From: CAYSPS01 sp964432975
GTDB lineage: Bacteria; Babelota; Babeliae; Babelales; UBA12409
DNA: 23,473 bases
Assembly (NCBI GenBank): GCA_964432975.1
Contig: CAYSPS010000013.1
Coordinates: 1 to 23,473, forward strand
Direction: 5' to 3'
Of this stretch, positions 7,277 through 14,853 are shown piece by piece. Within the stretch, counting starts at the first letter, position 1. Every line of letters starts with the position of its first letter. The position numbers were made by a program, and so were the translations under genes. Below the pieces are notes generated by a model. The model worked only from the letters and a program-made list of their open reading frames with translations. It did not search any database and was not told the origin of the DNA.

Positions 7277-7633
7277 CTAAAAGACCAATCCGCCTTCGCG
7301 TGCACCTTCGGCAAATGATTGAACTCGTCCATGATACAAAAAGCGCCCACGATCGAATGCAACTTTCGAAATTCCTTTGCCATGTGCTTGTTTTGCTAAT
7401 TCTATACCAACAGCTTTAGCACGATCTTTTTTAGCACCTTGTGTCAATGAAAGCATTTTTGTCGAACAACTTGCCAATGTTGTTCCTGTTGCATCGTCAA
7501 TAATTTGCGCATAAAAATGCTTCAAACTTTTAAAAATCGAAAGACGAGGCACGTCTGAAACAGCGCGCACTTTGCTGTGGACACGTTCTGCCCGTACGAC
7601 CCGGCGCATAAAGCGCTTTCTTCGTAAACTCAT
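7277..7633 (-). CDS. rplR: 50S ribosomal protein L18
   Basis: L18 binds 5S rRNA and helps deliver it to the central protuberance together with L5. The 118-aa protein has the basic N-terminus, the P-R-L-S-I-F-K-S-L-K-H-F-Y-A-Q-I-I-D-D strand region near residue 29, V-A-F-D-R-G-R-F-L-Y-H-G-R-V, and the ending F-A-E-G-A-R-E-G-G-L-V-F. All are standard for bacterial L18. It sits 3 nt after rplF and 25 nt before rpsE. Confidence 0.97.
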   Translation of the reverse strand: MSLRRKRFMRRVVRAERVHSKVRAVSDVPRLSIFKSLKHFYAQIIDDATGTTLASCSTKMLSLTQGAKKDRAKAVGIELAKQAHGKGISKVAFDRGRFLYHGRVQSFAEGAREGGLVF

Positions 7634-7636
7634 CGG

Positions 7637-8185
7637 TTAGCCTTCCGCTGCTACTTTTGCTTTGCCAGCCTTTTTCCTGATTGTTTCTTCAGCATATTTA
7701 ACACCAGTCCCCTTGTAAGGCTCTGGTGGACGCAATGCGCGCACAATTGAGCACACATGTCCAAGTTTTTCTTTATCAAAGGAGCTAAATGTTAACTTTT
7801 GCCCGGTCTTGTCAATTGAAAGCTTAACTTCTTTGGGTAAATTAACCGTTACTTTATGCGTATAACCGAGCGTAAATGTTATCACGTTGCCGGCAAGTTG
7901 CCCTTTAAAACCAAGCCCATTAATTTCAATGATTCGCTCAAAATCTTTGGCCGCCCCCACAAGTGCATTATTAATCATTGCACGATGCATACCCCAAAGA
8001 TTGCCACGAACTTCGTGCTTTTCTTTTGGTTGAATAAACAATCTTTTATTTTCAATATGCGCAGTAAGATTTTCTGGTAAATGATATACGCCAGAGTGTC
8101 CTTTACCCTTGTAGTGGATATCCTGGCCCTTCACATCTACCTGCACATTTGCAAATTCTATCGGTTTTTTTCCAATTTTTGACAT
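7637..8185 (-). CDS. rplF: 50S ribosomal protein L6
   Basis: L6 has two repeated domains and binds near the sarcin-ricin loop where elongation factors dock. I use the ATG at 8183-8185 because it gives the family start M-S-K-I-G-K-K-P-I and has AGGAAGCGG just upstream. Five extra in-frame codons further up are not conserved. The 182-aa product includes G-L-G-F-K-G-Q-L and G-Y-T-H-K-V in domain 1/2. It ends with the signature P-P-E-P-Y-K-G-T-G-V-K-Y and a basic tail. Neighbours are rpsH (15 nt) and rplR (3 nt). Confidence 0.97.
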   Translation of the reverse strand: MSKIGKKPIEFANVQVDVKGQDIHYKGKGHSGVYHLPENLTAHIENKRLFIQPKEKHEVRGNLWGMHRAMINNALVGAAKDFERIIEINGLGFKGQLAGNVITFTLGYTHKVTVNLPKEVKLSIDKTGQKLTFSSFDKEKLGHVCSIVRALRPPEPYKGTGVKYAEETIRKKAGKAKVAAEG

Positions 8186-8200
8186 TCCGCTTCCTTGCAA

Positions 8201-8596
8201 TTACCAAACGGTGCAAATAACTTCACCGCCAAGCACTTGTTGATTGGCCTGCTTGTCGGTCATAACGCCTTTACTGGTCGTTATAATAGATATGCCCAAG
8301 CCACCAATAACAGGCTTAAACCCATGACAACGAGCATAATAACGACCGCCAGGCCGACTTACACGCCGCAGTTCATGAATAACAGATTCGCCATCAACAT
8401 ACTTGAGTATAATCTTAATATATGCTTTATCATCTTGGCTATCTATGCGCATTGCATCAGAAATAAAACCCTCTTGCTTTAAAATAACAGCAATCGCGTA
8501 TCTAAATTTTGAAAACGGAACAATTACCATGGGCTTTGATGCCATGATCGCATTCCGAATAATAGTAAGAAAATCCCCAATTGCATCTTGTGACAT
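8201..8596 (-). CDS. rpsH: 30S ribosomal protein S8
   Basis: S8 binds the central domain of 16S rRNA and in E. coli also represses the spc operon. The 131-aa product starts M-S-Q-D-A-I-G-D-F-L-T-I-I-R-N-A and includes the C-terminal signature G-I-S-I-I-T-T-S-K-G-V-M-T-D, with the usual ending G-G-E-V-I-C-T-V-W. Length is normal. It follows rpsN by 15 nt. Confidence 0.97.
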   Translation of the reverse strand: MSQDAIGDFLTIIRNAIMASKPMVIVPFSKFRYAIAVILKQEGFISDAMRIDSQDDKAYIKIILKYVDGESVIHELRRVSRPGGRYYARCHGFKPVIGGLGISIITTSKGVMTDKQANQQVLGGEVICTVW

Positions 8597-8611
8597 GCGG
8601 ATCCTAAATTT

Positions 8612-8794
8612 TTACCAAACAGCTTTTTTTACACCAGGCAACTTACCCTCTGAAGCTAATTGCCTAAAACATAAACGACATAGTTTAAAAAAACGAATAT
8701 ATCCCCGCGCACGCCCACACAACTGACAACGATTGCGGTAACGGATTTCAAATTTAACGTATTTTAATTTTTCGATCATCGCTTTTCTTGCCAT
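8612..8794 (-). CDS. rpsN: 30S ribosomal protein S14, zinc form (type Z)
   Basis: S14 is a late-binding head protein of the 30S subunit. This is the short, 60-aa zinc-binding type. Cys23, Cys26, Cys39 and Cys42 form a C-x2-C/C-x2-C ribbon in N-R-C-Q-L-C-G-R-A-R-G-Y and K-L-C-R-L-C-F-R. It ends G-K-L-P-G-V-K-K-A-V-W. Together with the cysteine-bearing L36 it shows that this organism relies on the zinc versions of these small proteins, at least at this locus. Neighbours are rplE (12 nt) and rpsH. Confidence 0.97.
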   Translation of the reverse strand: MARKAMIEKLKYVKFEIRYRNRCQLCGRARGYIRFFKLCRLCFRQLASEGKLPGVKKAVW

Positions 8795-8806
8795 AACTTC
8801 CTTTGC

Positions 8807-9358
8807 TTAGCCTTCTTCTCGCTTAAATGGCATACCAAATGCTTTCAAAAGCGCATGCGCATGTTCATCTTTTTTCGTCGTTGTGTGTATTGTAATATTC
8901 ATACCATGCGCACGTTCAGTTAATGTATAATCAATTTCCGGGAAAATAGCCCAATCGCGAATGCCCACGTTATAACTTCCACGCCCATCAAGCTTACCGC
9001 CAACACCTTGAAAATCACGAACCATAGGCAACGCAAGATTAATAAAGCGATCCAAAAACTCATACATCACATGTCTACGTAATGTAACTTTAATACCAAT
9101 GACCATGCCTTCACGCGTTTTAAAATTTGAAATTGCCTTACGCACTTTCGTTTGTACCGGGCGCTGTCCGGCAATATGCGTCACCACATTACAAATTTCT
9201 TGGATTGCTTTTGAATCCCCGATGGCATCTTTAAGGCCCAAATTAATCACAACCTTACTCAAACGAGGAACTTCCATCGTATTTTTCAATGCGAAACGCT
9301 TCTGCAAATCTGACTTAACCGTTGTTTCATAAAATTCTTGCAAACGGGGCTTACTCAT
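8807..9358 (-). CDS. rplE: 50S ribosomal protein L5
   Basis: L5 binds 5S rRNA in the central protuberance and contacts P-site tRNA and S13. Two ATGs lie two codons apart (9362-9364 and 9356-9358). The AAGGA preceding them is well spaced only for the second, so I start there (183 aa, M-S-K-P-R-L-Q-E-F-Y). Signatures include V-V-I-N-L-G-L near residue 35, G-Q-R-P-V-Q-T-K-V-R-K-A-I-S-N-F, and G-R-G-S-Y-N-V-G-I followed by I-F-P-E-I-D-Y. Length is slightly above E. coli (179 aa). Confidence 0.96.
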   Translation of the reverse strand: MSKPRLQEFYETTVKSDLQKRFALKNTMEVPRLSKVVINLGLKDAIGDSKAIQEICNVVTHIAGQRPVQTKVRKAISNFKTREGMVIGIKVTLRRHVMYEFLDRFINLALPMVRDFQGVGGKLDGRGSYNVGIRDWAIFPEIDYTLTERAHGMNITIHTTTKKDEHAHALLKAFGMPFKREEG

Positions 9359-9366
9359 TATCATCC

Positions 9367-9639
9367 TTATGGCGTATTTTCCGTCTTTGGCCCATGCGCA
9401 CGACTTACTTTGTGTGGCTTGACAGCAAGACGCACATTGGAAATATCAATAAATGCTTCTTTACGAATAATGCCACCTTTTTGTCCTTGCGCACGTGGCT
9501 TTGAATGCTTCATTATAACACCAACCCCTTCAACCTTAATTTTACCTTTTTTGGGCAAAATTTCAATAACACTGCCCTTTTTTCCCCTATCATTGCCAGA
9601 CAATATAATAACATTGTCGCCTTTTTTTATTGTGCTCAT
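9367..9639 (-). CDS. rplX: 50S ribosomal protein L24
   Basis: L24 initiates 50S assembly by binding the 5' end of 23S rRNA. The 90-aa product contains the KOW motif (I-K-K-G-D-N-V-I-I-L-S-G-N-D-R-G-K-K-G) at the N-terminus. A region K-V-E-G-V-G-V-I-M-K-H-S-K-P follows, ending with R-A-H-G-P-K-T. It is shorter than many L24s (about 100-105 aa) but has no internal deletion I can detect by eye. Gaps are 9 nt to rplN and 8 nt to rplE. Confidence 0.96.
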   Translation of the reverse strand: MSTIKKGDNVIILSGNDRGKKGSVIEILPKKGKIKVEGVGVIMKHSKPRAQGQKGGIIRKEAFIDISNVRLAVKPHKVSRAHGPKTENTP

Positions 9640-9648
9640 AGCTGTCCT

Positions 9649-10014
9649 TTATAATACCTCTGGTGCAAGTGAAATAATTTTTGCGTAGCCCTTTGCACGA
9701 ATTTCACGTGCAATCGGACCAAAAATACGCGTCGCCACTGGTTCACCGTCTTTGAGAATAACCGCAGCATTGTCACCGAAACGAATATACGAACCATCCT
9801 CACGACGAAGCTCTTTAGTTGTTCGCACAATAACGGCATCAACAACATCACTCTTTTTAATCTGCGCGCCAGGAATTGCGACCTTTACTGCACACTTAAC
9901 TAAATCACCAATGTATGCATAACGTCGACGCGTGCTTCCTTTTACTTGAATAATTTGCAAAAGTTTTGCACCAGAATTATCGGCAACTTCTAAAAATGTC
10001 TGTTTTTGTACCAT
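9649..10014 (-). CDS. rplN: 50S ribosomal protein L14
   Basis: L14 is a beta-barrel protein of the large subunit that forms intersubunit bridges with 16S rRNA and is the docking site of RsfS. The 121-aa product starts M-V-Q-K-Q-T-F-L-E-V-A-D-N-S-G-A-K and carries the signature Y-A-Y-I-G-D-L-V-K-C-A-V-K near residue 34. G-D-N-A-A-V-I and the ending K-I-I-S-L-A-P-E-V-L are also standard. Length is exactly typical. It follows rpsQ by 9 nt. Confidence 0.97.
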   Translation of the reverse strand: MVQKQTFLEVADNSGAKLLQIIQVKGSTRRRYAYIGDLVKCAVKVAIPGAQIKKSDVVDAVIVRTTKELRREDGSYIRFGDNAAVILKDGEPVATRIFGPIAREIRAKGYAKIISLAPEVL

Positions 10015-10023
10015 CGTTGTTTC

Positions 10024-10302
10024 CTACTTCGTATCAGCCAACGAGCCACGAGCAACAATACGATGTAAAGACATATATTTAGTTTTTGAAAGCGGTCGAA
10101 CTTGATAAAATTCGATGACATCACCTTCTTTAGCGCTATTGGTCTCATCATGCACTTTGTATGCTTTAGTGCTTTTAAGCACCTTATGCAACTTCGAATG
10201 CACGTAGGTGCGCTCACAACGCGCAGTAACTGTTTTATCCATTTTGTCTGAGGTAACCACACCGCGATATATTTTTTTTTGATTATTGCTTATAGCCGTC
10301 AT
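10024..10302 (-). CDS. rpsQ: 30S ribosomal protein S17
   Basis: S17 is an OB-fold protein binding the 5' domain of 16S rRNA. The 92-aa product contains the family motif G-V-V-T-S-D-K-M-D-K-T-V near residue 14. It also has Y-V-H-S-K-L-H-K-V-L and the D-V-I-E-F-Y-Q-V-R-P-L-S-K-T-K segment. The N-terminal T-A-I-S-N-N-Q extension is not conserved. It sits 17 nt downstream of rpmC. Confidence 0.96.
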   Translation of the reverse strand: MTAISNNQKKIYRGVVTSDKMDKTVTARCERTYVHSKLHKVLKSTKAYKVHDETNSAKEGDVIEFYQVRPLSKTKYMSLHRIVARGSLADTK

Positions 10303-10319
10303 TGTTTACTTAAACCTCA

Positions 10320-10535
10320 TTATTGAGCTTTTTGAACTTTCATCTGCTGTTTTTGCGTAAGATATGTGAGTGCGCGCGCAATATCTTTGCGAAGTTTACG
10401 AAATTGGCGCACATCTTTTGCCGGTGATGTAACAACCGCAAGCTTGAGACTAAAGTATTCACGACGCAAACGCTCAATTTCGGCAGTCAATTGTGATTCA
10501 GTAAATTCTTTAAGCGCATTTTTTTCTTTAGCCAT
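10320..10535 (-). CDS. rpmC: 50S ribosomal protein L29
   Basis: L29 sits at the polypeptide exit next to L23 and takes part in docking of SRP and trigger factor. I start at the ATG at 10533-10535 (M-A-K-E-K-N). A GTG three codons upstream is possible but less likely. The 71-aa helical-hairpin product has E-I-E-R-L-R-R-E-Y-F-S-L-K-L and the signature V-R-Q-F-R-K-L-R-K-D-I-A-R. It overlaps the last 8 nt of rplP, which suggests translational coupling. Confidence 0.94.
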   Translation of the reverse strand: MAKEKNALKEFTESQLTAEIERLRREYFSLKLAVVTSPAKDVRQFRKLRKDIARALTYLTQKQQMKVQKAQ

Positions 10536-10980
10536 TGTCAGCACTTTCGCTCACATGAGAAGCCGTTAATCCAACACTTTTTTTGACAATCCGTGTCTTC
10601 ATGGGCAACTTGTGACTCGCCATTTTAAGCACTTCTTTAGCTTCGGCCTCAGGCAATCCTTGAATTTCAACCAAAATGCGATCACGCTTGCACACAAAAA
10701 CCCACTGCTCTGGCGCGCCTTTACCTTTACCCATGCGCGTTTCTGCCGGCTTTTTTGTTATTGGCTTATCAGGAAATACGCGCAAAAACAAACGCCCAAC
10801 CTTTTCCAAACGACGGCTCATCGTTACACGCATTGCTTCAATTTGCTGCGACGTTAGCCAACATGGTTCAATCGCTTGCAAGCCATATTCGCCAAAAACA
10901 AGCGTGCGGGCAGCTTTGCTACGCCCCTTCATCGTACCACGCTGTACTTTGCGAAATTTTGTTTTTTTCGGCATTAACAT
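10528..10980 (-). CDS. rplP: 50S ribosomal protein L16
   Basis: L16 lies near the A-site tRNA elbow and the peptidyl transferase centre and is needed late in 50S maturation. The start M-L-M-P-K-K-T-K-F-R-K matches the conserved family start. G-R-S-K-A-A-R, F-G-E-Y-G-L-Q-A, R-M-G-K-G-K-G and W-V-F-V are all in place. At 150 aa it is about 6-14 residues longer than usual, because of a C-terminal tail ending S-H-V-S-E-S-A-D-N-G that I do not recognise from other L16s. Confidence 0.97.
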   Translation of the reverse strand: MLMPKKTKFRKVQRGTMKGRSKAARTLVFGEYGLQAIEPCWLTSQQIEAMRVTMSRRLEKVGRLFLRVFPDKPITKKPAETRMGKGKGAPEQWVFVCKRDRILVEIQGLPEAEAKEVLKMASHKLPMKTRIVKKSVGLTASHVSESADNG

Positions 10981-10992
10981 AATTACCCTGTA

Positions 10993-11631
10993 TTATTTTT
11001 TCAAAACCTGAAATTCACCTTTGCTGATCCACACCTTAATGCCGATCTTTCCATAGGTCGTGCGGGCTTCGGCAAAACCATAATCAATATCAGCACGCAA
11101 TGTATGCGAAGGAATCGCTCCAACGCGCAACCATTCAGTACGCGCAATTTCAGAACCACCCAACCGTCCAGCACAACAAATTTTAATACCACGTGCGCCG
11201 CTTTTAATAGCAGACATCGCCGCACGTTTCATTGTGCGCTTGTAGCTTGCGCGCCGTTCAATTTGACTTGCAATGTTTTTTGCAACCAAAAGCGCATCAA
11301 GTTCAGGTTGACGTACTTCGTGAACCGAAATGTCAACACTGGTAATCCCAAGCAAATCAGACAATTGTTTGCGCAAGCCATCAATTTCTTGTCCACGCTT
11401 GCCAATCACCATGCCAGGGCGACCCGAGTGAATAATCACCTTAAGATTTTCGCCAGCTTTTTCTATTTCAATACGCGATATTTCGGCTTTTTCCAAATTT
11501 TCTTCTAAAAATTTTCTTGCCTTAACATCTTGCAAAATATTTTCCGCATATGCCTTCTCGGAAAACCAACGAACATCCCACCCCTTGTAAATACCAAGCC
11601 GAAACGATGTTGGATTAACTTTTTGACCCAC
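10993..11631 (-). CDS. rpsC: 30S ribosomal protein S3
   Basis: S3 forms part of the mRNA entry tunnel and its helicase activity, with S4 and S5. The 212-aa product begins M-G-Q-K-V-N-P-T-S-F-R-L-G. The KH type 2 domain is recognisable by I-H-S-G-R-P-G-M-V-I-G-K-R-G near residue 67. The C-terminal domain includes G-A-R-G-I-K-I and the signature G-R-L-G-G-S-E-I-A-R-T-E-W. It ends soon after the last conserved strand, so the long tail of some homologs is absent. It is 1 nt from rplV. Confidence 0.97.
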   Translation of the reverse strand: MGQKVNPTSFRLGIYKGWDVRWFSEKAYAENILQDVKARKFLEENLEKAEISRIEIEKAGENLKVIIHSGRPGMVIGKRGQEIDGLRKQLSDLLGITSVDISVHEVRQPELDALLVAKNIASQIERRASYKRTMKRAAMSAIKSGARGIKICCAGRLGGSEIARTEWLRVGAIPSHTLRADIDYGFAEARTTYGKIGIKVWISKGEFQVLKK

Positions 11632-11632
11632 A

Positions 11633-11974
11633 CTAAACCTCTTGCAGTTCTTGCAATGTTACACTAATGTGACACATCCGTTTACGCTGAACTTGCGCAC
11701 GCCCTTGCGCACCAGGTTTGAAATAGCGATACATCGGACCTTCATCAACATAAATCTTTTTAATAATGAGCGCACGTGCGTTATGTCCATCGCGTTGCTT
11801 GGCATTCGCCACTGCAGATTCTATAACTTTTTTGATCGGCACAACGCGCCGGTTTGCATAAGCCGAAAGCCACACAAGTGCAGATTCAGCAGTTTTATTG
11901 CGCACATTGTCAACAATTGGCCGCAATTTGTATGGTGAATATCTCAGAAATTTAGCAATTGCTTTATATTCCAT
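11633..11974 (-). CDS. rplV: 50S ribosomal protein L22
   Basis: L22 lines the nascent-peptide exit tunnel with its long beta hairpin. The 113-aa product contains the N-terminal A-K-F-L-R-Y-S-P-Y-K-L-R, the helix with A-V-A-N-A-K, and the hairpin region Y-V-D-E-G-P-M-Y-R-Y-F-K-P-G-A-Q-G-R-A. The H-I-S-V-T-L end is also typical. Length is normal. The hairpin tip, where macrolide-resistance changes occur elsewhere, has its usual length. Confidence 0.97.
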   Translation of the reverse strand: MEYKAIAKFLRYSPYKLRPIVDNVRNKTAESALVWLSAYANRRVVPIKKVIESAVANAKQRDGHNARALIIKKIYVDEGPMYRYFKPGAQGRAQVQRKRMCHISVTLQELQEV

Positions 11975-11983
11975 ATGCTTTAC

Positions 11984-12274
11984 CTATTGTGCTGGCTGCT
12001 CAGCTTCCGACTTACGTTGACCACTGTGCATTCTAAAAGTTCTTGTAGGTGCAAACTCACCCAAACAATGTCCAACCATATTTTCAGTTATATAGATCGG
12101 CTGAAATTTTCTTCCATCATGAACGGCGATAGTCAAACCAACAAAGTCGGGAGTTACCATACTGCGGCGCGACCATGTTTTGATCGCTTCTTTCTTACCG
12201 CTTGTTTTAATGCGCTCAACTTTTTCCATGAGCGCTGGATCCACAAATGGACCCTTTTTTGCCGATCGTGCCAT
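11984..12274 (-). CDS. rpsS: 30S ribosomal protein S19
   Basis: S19 binds 16S rRNA in the head with S13 and contacts the A-site finger. The 96-aa product has M-A-R-S-A-K-K-G-P-F-V-D at the N-terminus. W-S-R-R-S-M-V-T-P-D-F-V-G follows near residue 34, then H-D-G-R-K and the signature G-H-C-L-G-E-F-A-P-T-R-T-F. Length is typical. It sits 9 nt before rplV. Confidence 0.97.
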   Translation of the reverse strand: MARSAKKGPFVDPALMEKVERIKTSGKKEAIKTWSRRSMVTPDFVGLTIAVHDGRKFQPIYITENMVGHCLGEFAPTRTFRMHSGQRKSEAEQPAQ

Positions 12275-12329
12275 TTTTATTGTACCCTTTTATTCATTTT
12301 TTTCAACTGCGCAAACTCACTAAAACTCG

Positions 12330-13145
12330 TTACTTTCTTCTTCTTAATATTAATAAGCTCTTACGCTTGCGTGTACGCGTTCCCTTACAACCCTTACCCC
12401 ATGGAGATACTGGGTGAGATCCAGATTTTGAGCGACCTTCACCGCCACCATGTGGATGATCAACAGGATTCATTACCATACCGCGCACTGTTGGGCGAAT
12501 ACCACGATGTCGCGTGCGCCCAGCCTTGCCAACAATAACGTTTTTGTAATCGGCATTACCGAGCATGCCAACGGTTGCCCAACAATCAAGTGGAACTAAA
12601 CGTAATTCACCTGATGGCATTTTAAGCGTTGCATACGCATCGTCTTTGGCCATAATTTGTGCTGCCATACCTGCTGAGCGAGCAAATACGCCACCACGAC
12701 CAGGAATAAGTTCAATATTATGCACAAAAAAACCAGCAGGAACATTGCGCAATGGCATTGAGTATCCTGGTTTTGGCTCAGCGCCAATGCTTGCAAGCAC
12801 GCTACTTCCAACACCAACAGTATCAGGAAGAATCATATAACGTTTGGCGCCAGTCTTGTAGACAATTAATCCAATACGTACATTACGATTTGGATCATAT
12901 TCGATTGACGTAACCCTACCCTCAACATCTCTCACGCTTCGCTTAAAATCAATTATGCGATATTTACGTGCAGCACCACCACCCTGATGACGCATAGTAA
13001 TGCGCCCATAAGCATTACGCCCACCGCGCTTGCGAAGGCCAATAGTCAGACTTCGTTCAGATGCTTTTCTCGTGATATCATCGCCGGATAGAAATGTCTG
13101 GAAGCGAAGCGATGCACTGCGTGGTTTACGTTTTATAATTGCCAT
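12330..13145 (-). CDS. rplB: 50S ribosomal protein L2
   Basis: L2 is a large, conserved 23S rRNA-binding protein needed for subunit association and peptidyl transferase assembly. I start at the ATG at 13143-13145 (M-A-I-I-K-R-K-P, AGGAAC upstream). The frame extends upstream without stops into rplW but has no conserved sequence there. The 271-aa product has the OB-fold R-K-R-G-G-R-N-A-Y-G-R-I-T near residue 39. It also has the V-M-N-P-V-D-H-P-H-G-G-G-E-G loop with the universally conserved histidine. Length matches the family (about 273-277). Confidence 0.97.
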   Translation of the reverse strand: MAIIKRKPRSASLRFQTFLSGDDITRKASERSLTIGLRKRGGRNAYGRITMRHQGGGAARKYRIIDFKRSVRDVEGRVTSIEYDPNRNVRIGLIVYKTGAKRYMILPDTVGVGSSVLASIGAEPKPGYSMPLRNVPAGFFVHNIELIPGRGGVFARSAGMAAQIMAKDDAYATLKMPSGELRLVPLDCWATVGMLGNADYKNVIVGKAGRTRHRGIRPTVRGMVMNPVDHPHGGGEGRSKSGSHPVSPWGKGCKGTRTRKRKSLLILRRRK

Positions 13146-13152
13146 GTCGTTC

Positions 13153-13509
13153 CTACGTATTTTGCTGCCGAGGTTCTTGTGCAGTTTGCTCGTGCTCTGG
13201 CATCGTTTGTGCTTCACCATGACCGAAGAGGTCAAGTGAGTAACCTTTTTTGAGCGTAACAAATGCTATTTTACGATCAGAACCAACGCTCGTGAACCTT
13301 CCGCGCGTGCTTCTGCTTTTCCCTTTGCGCACTTGAATACGTACTTTTTCAACTTTCACATTGAACAATTTTTCAAGCGCGTTTTTGATCAATGGTTTAT
13401 TCGCATGCATATGCACTTCAAGAACCAATTGCTTAAGTTCCTGATTAACATGCTGTGCTTTTTCACTTAACAGCGGCCCCTTGATCAATTCATACATGCT
13501 TATTTCCAT
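13153..13509 (-). CDS. rplW: 50S ribosomal protein L23, with a polar C-terminal tail
   Basis: L23 is the main docking site at the tunnel exit for trigger factor and SRP. The product has L-I-K-G-P-L-L-S-E-K-A near residue 8, the N-K-P-L-I-K-N-A-L-E-K-L-F-N-V-K-V block, and the extended loop with K-G-K-S-R-S-T-R-G-R. The first ATG (13507-13509) overlaps the rplD stop by 10 nt. A second ATG four codons in (13495-13497) is an equally reasonable start. At 118 aa it is longer than usual because of about 20 extra residues, rich in Glu, Gln, His and Thr, after Y-S-L-D-L-F. Confidence 0.95.
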   Translation of the reverse strand: MEISMYELIKGPLLSEKAQHVNQELKQLVLEVHMHANKPLIKNALEKLFNVKVEKVRIQVRKGKSRSTRGRFTSVGSDRKIAFVTLKKGYSLDLFGHGEAQTMPEHEQTAQEPRQQNT

Positions 13510-14189
13510 TGTGCCACCATATTTTTGAATTGTTCAATGTCTTTCCTCAACACTGCAACATCGGTACTACACGCAACATTATATGCGTTAAGTTGATCAA
13601 AAAATAACACTTGCACATGAGAAATATTCGCAAAAGATGCTTGCGCAACAACATCATGCGGGGCAAGCAGCACCGTCGTATTTTTCGTCAATCCCGCTTG
13701 CTTCAACGCCTGCACAGCACGCGCCGTCTTTGGTGCATCACTTTCAAAATCAACAACAAATATATGACCTGTGTAAGCAAGATTCCAAAACAGATCTTGC
13801 AAGATCCCCTGACGCACATTTTGAGGAATTTTCAGTACACGCGTACGCGGCTGTGGTCCAAAAATAATACCACCGCTCCGCCATAACGGCGAACGTGCGC
13901 TCCCAACACGTGCACGCCCCGTTCCCTTTTGTTTCCATGGCTTTTTACGGCTAAATGAAACCTCGGCACGCGTTTTACATCCTACCGTCCCTTGTCGCCA
14001 ATTTTGCAATAATGCGCGAATCCATGTAGCGTATGCACGGAGATTAACGCGATCAGGACGTTGCCAACCAAGCTCATGTGGCGTGAGTATATTTGTATTA
14101 GTTTGTTTTTTATCCACAGCTTCTTGGTGCGCTATTTTTTTCTTGCTCACACGCGCTGGCTTTTTAGATGATGTTTTTTTCTCTGTCAT
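13500..14189 (-). CDS. rplD: 50S ribosomal protein L4, with divergent N-terminus
   Basis: L4 lines the exit tunnel opposite L22 and in E. coli also regulates the S10 operon. The core is unmistakable: C-K-T-R-A-E-V, K-K-P-W-K-Q-K-G-T-G-R-A-R-V-G-S and P-L-W-R-S-G-G-I-I-F-G-P at about residues 75-115, then the usual Rossmann-like half. Instead of the family's first strands (a short beta segment with a D-x-x-G motif) it begins with about 30 residues rich in Lys and Ser. Total length is 229 aa against about 200-210 usually. It lies 9 nt after rplC. Confidence 0.95.
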   Translation of the reverse strand: MTEKKTSSKKPARVSKKKIAHQEAVDKKQTNTNILTPHELGWQRPDRVNLRAYATWIRALLQNWRQGTVGCKTRAEVSFSRKKPWKQKGTGRARVGSARSPLWRSGGIIFGPQPRTRVLKIPQNVRQGILQDLFWNLAYTGHIFVVDFESDAPKTARAVQALKQAGLTKNTTVLLAPHDVVAQASFANISHVQVLFFDQLNAYNVACSTDVAVLRKDIEQFKNMVAQWK

Positions 14190-14198
14190 TGTTTTTAC

Positions 14199-14831
14199 CT
14201 ATTGTTTGCGCATAAACACAAGGGATCCGATACTTCCTGGTACGGCACCTTTCACAAGCACAAGATTTTTGCCCTGATCAACAGTTGCAACGGTTAAATT
14301 TTTAACTGTACACTGCTGCGTGCCCATGTGTCCAGGAAGGCGCTTCCCTTGAATAACGCGACCCCGTGTACGCATGTGACCGATGGCTCCCGGCCGACGA
14401 TGAAACATAGATCCGTGACTCGATCTTCCACCGGTAAAACCATGACGCTTCACAACACCCGTAAATCCACGTCCCTTGCTCACACCAATTACATCGATAT
14501 GTTCACCATCGGCAAACACATCAGCAAAAGGTGCAGGCTGCCCGTGTGCTATCCCTTCAAGTGGCTTTGAAAGCTTAATTTCCCGCACGTGGCTAAAATA
14601 CTTTTTCAGCGCTTTTAACCATTGTACATCAAATGGCTTATCCTGATAGCGTTGGCGCGTATGCCCAACACAAATCGCNNNNNNNNNNGCATCATAGCCA
14701 TCATGCTCTTGTGTCTTAATATCAACTACAAACCAACCAGACCCATCGATTACCGTTACCGGTATCACCGATTTATCTTTTGCAAAAACCTGGGCCATCC
14801 CAAGCTTTTTCCCCCAGAGACCGCTCACCAT
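14199..14831 (-). CDS. rplC: 50S ribosomal protein L3 (interrupted by a 10-N gap)
   Basis: L3 binds 23S rRNA close to the peptidyl transferase centre and is among the first proteins to assemble. The N-terminal part reads L-W-G-K-K-L-G-M-A-Q-V-F. After the gap follow G-V-S-K-G-R-G-F-T-G-V-V-K-R-H-G-F and H-R-R-P-G-A-I-G, then the loop G-H-M-G-T-Q-Q close to the catalytic centre. Ten Ns at 14679-14688 fall in the segment G-Y-D-[gap]-A-I-C-V-G. Merging the flanks over a shared 'gc' gives G-Y-D-A-I-C-V-G, the usual family sequence, and about 206 aa in all. It follows rpsJ by 22 nt. Confidence 0.95.
   Translation of the reverse strand: MVSGLWGKKLGMAQVFAKDKSVIPVTVIDGSGWFVVDIKTQEHDGYDXXXXAICVGHTRQRYQDKPFDVQWLKALKKYFSHVREIKLSKPLEGIAHGQPAPFADVFADGEHIDVIGVSKGRGFTGVVKRHGFTGGRSSHGSMFHRRPGAIGHMRTRGRVIQGKRLPGHMGTQQCTVKNLTVATVDQGKNLVLVKGAVPGSIGSLVFMRKQ
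14679..14688. other. rplC: Assembly gap (10 N) inside rplC
   Basis: Ten Ns interrupt rplC. The bases on both sides end in the same dinucleotide (gc), and overlapping them restores a conserved L3 segment with nothing missing. The gap therefore looks like a fixed-length scaffold spacer (see findings). Confidence 0.9.
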
Positions 14832-14853
14832 CTTGCAAGCCCTTCCTGCCTTA

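Noticed and set aside
11975..12538. 187-aa open frame on the plus strand across rpsS and rplB
   Set aside because: It is antisense to two certain ribosomal genes. Composition is irregular and no domain is recognisable.
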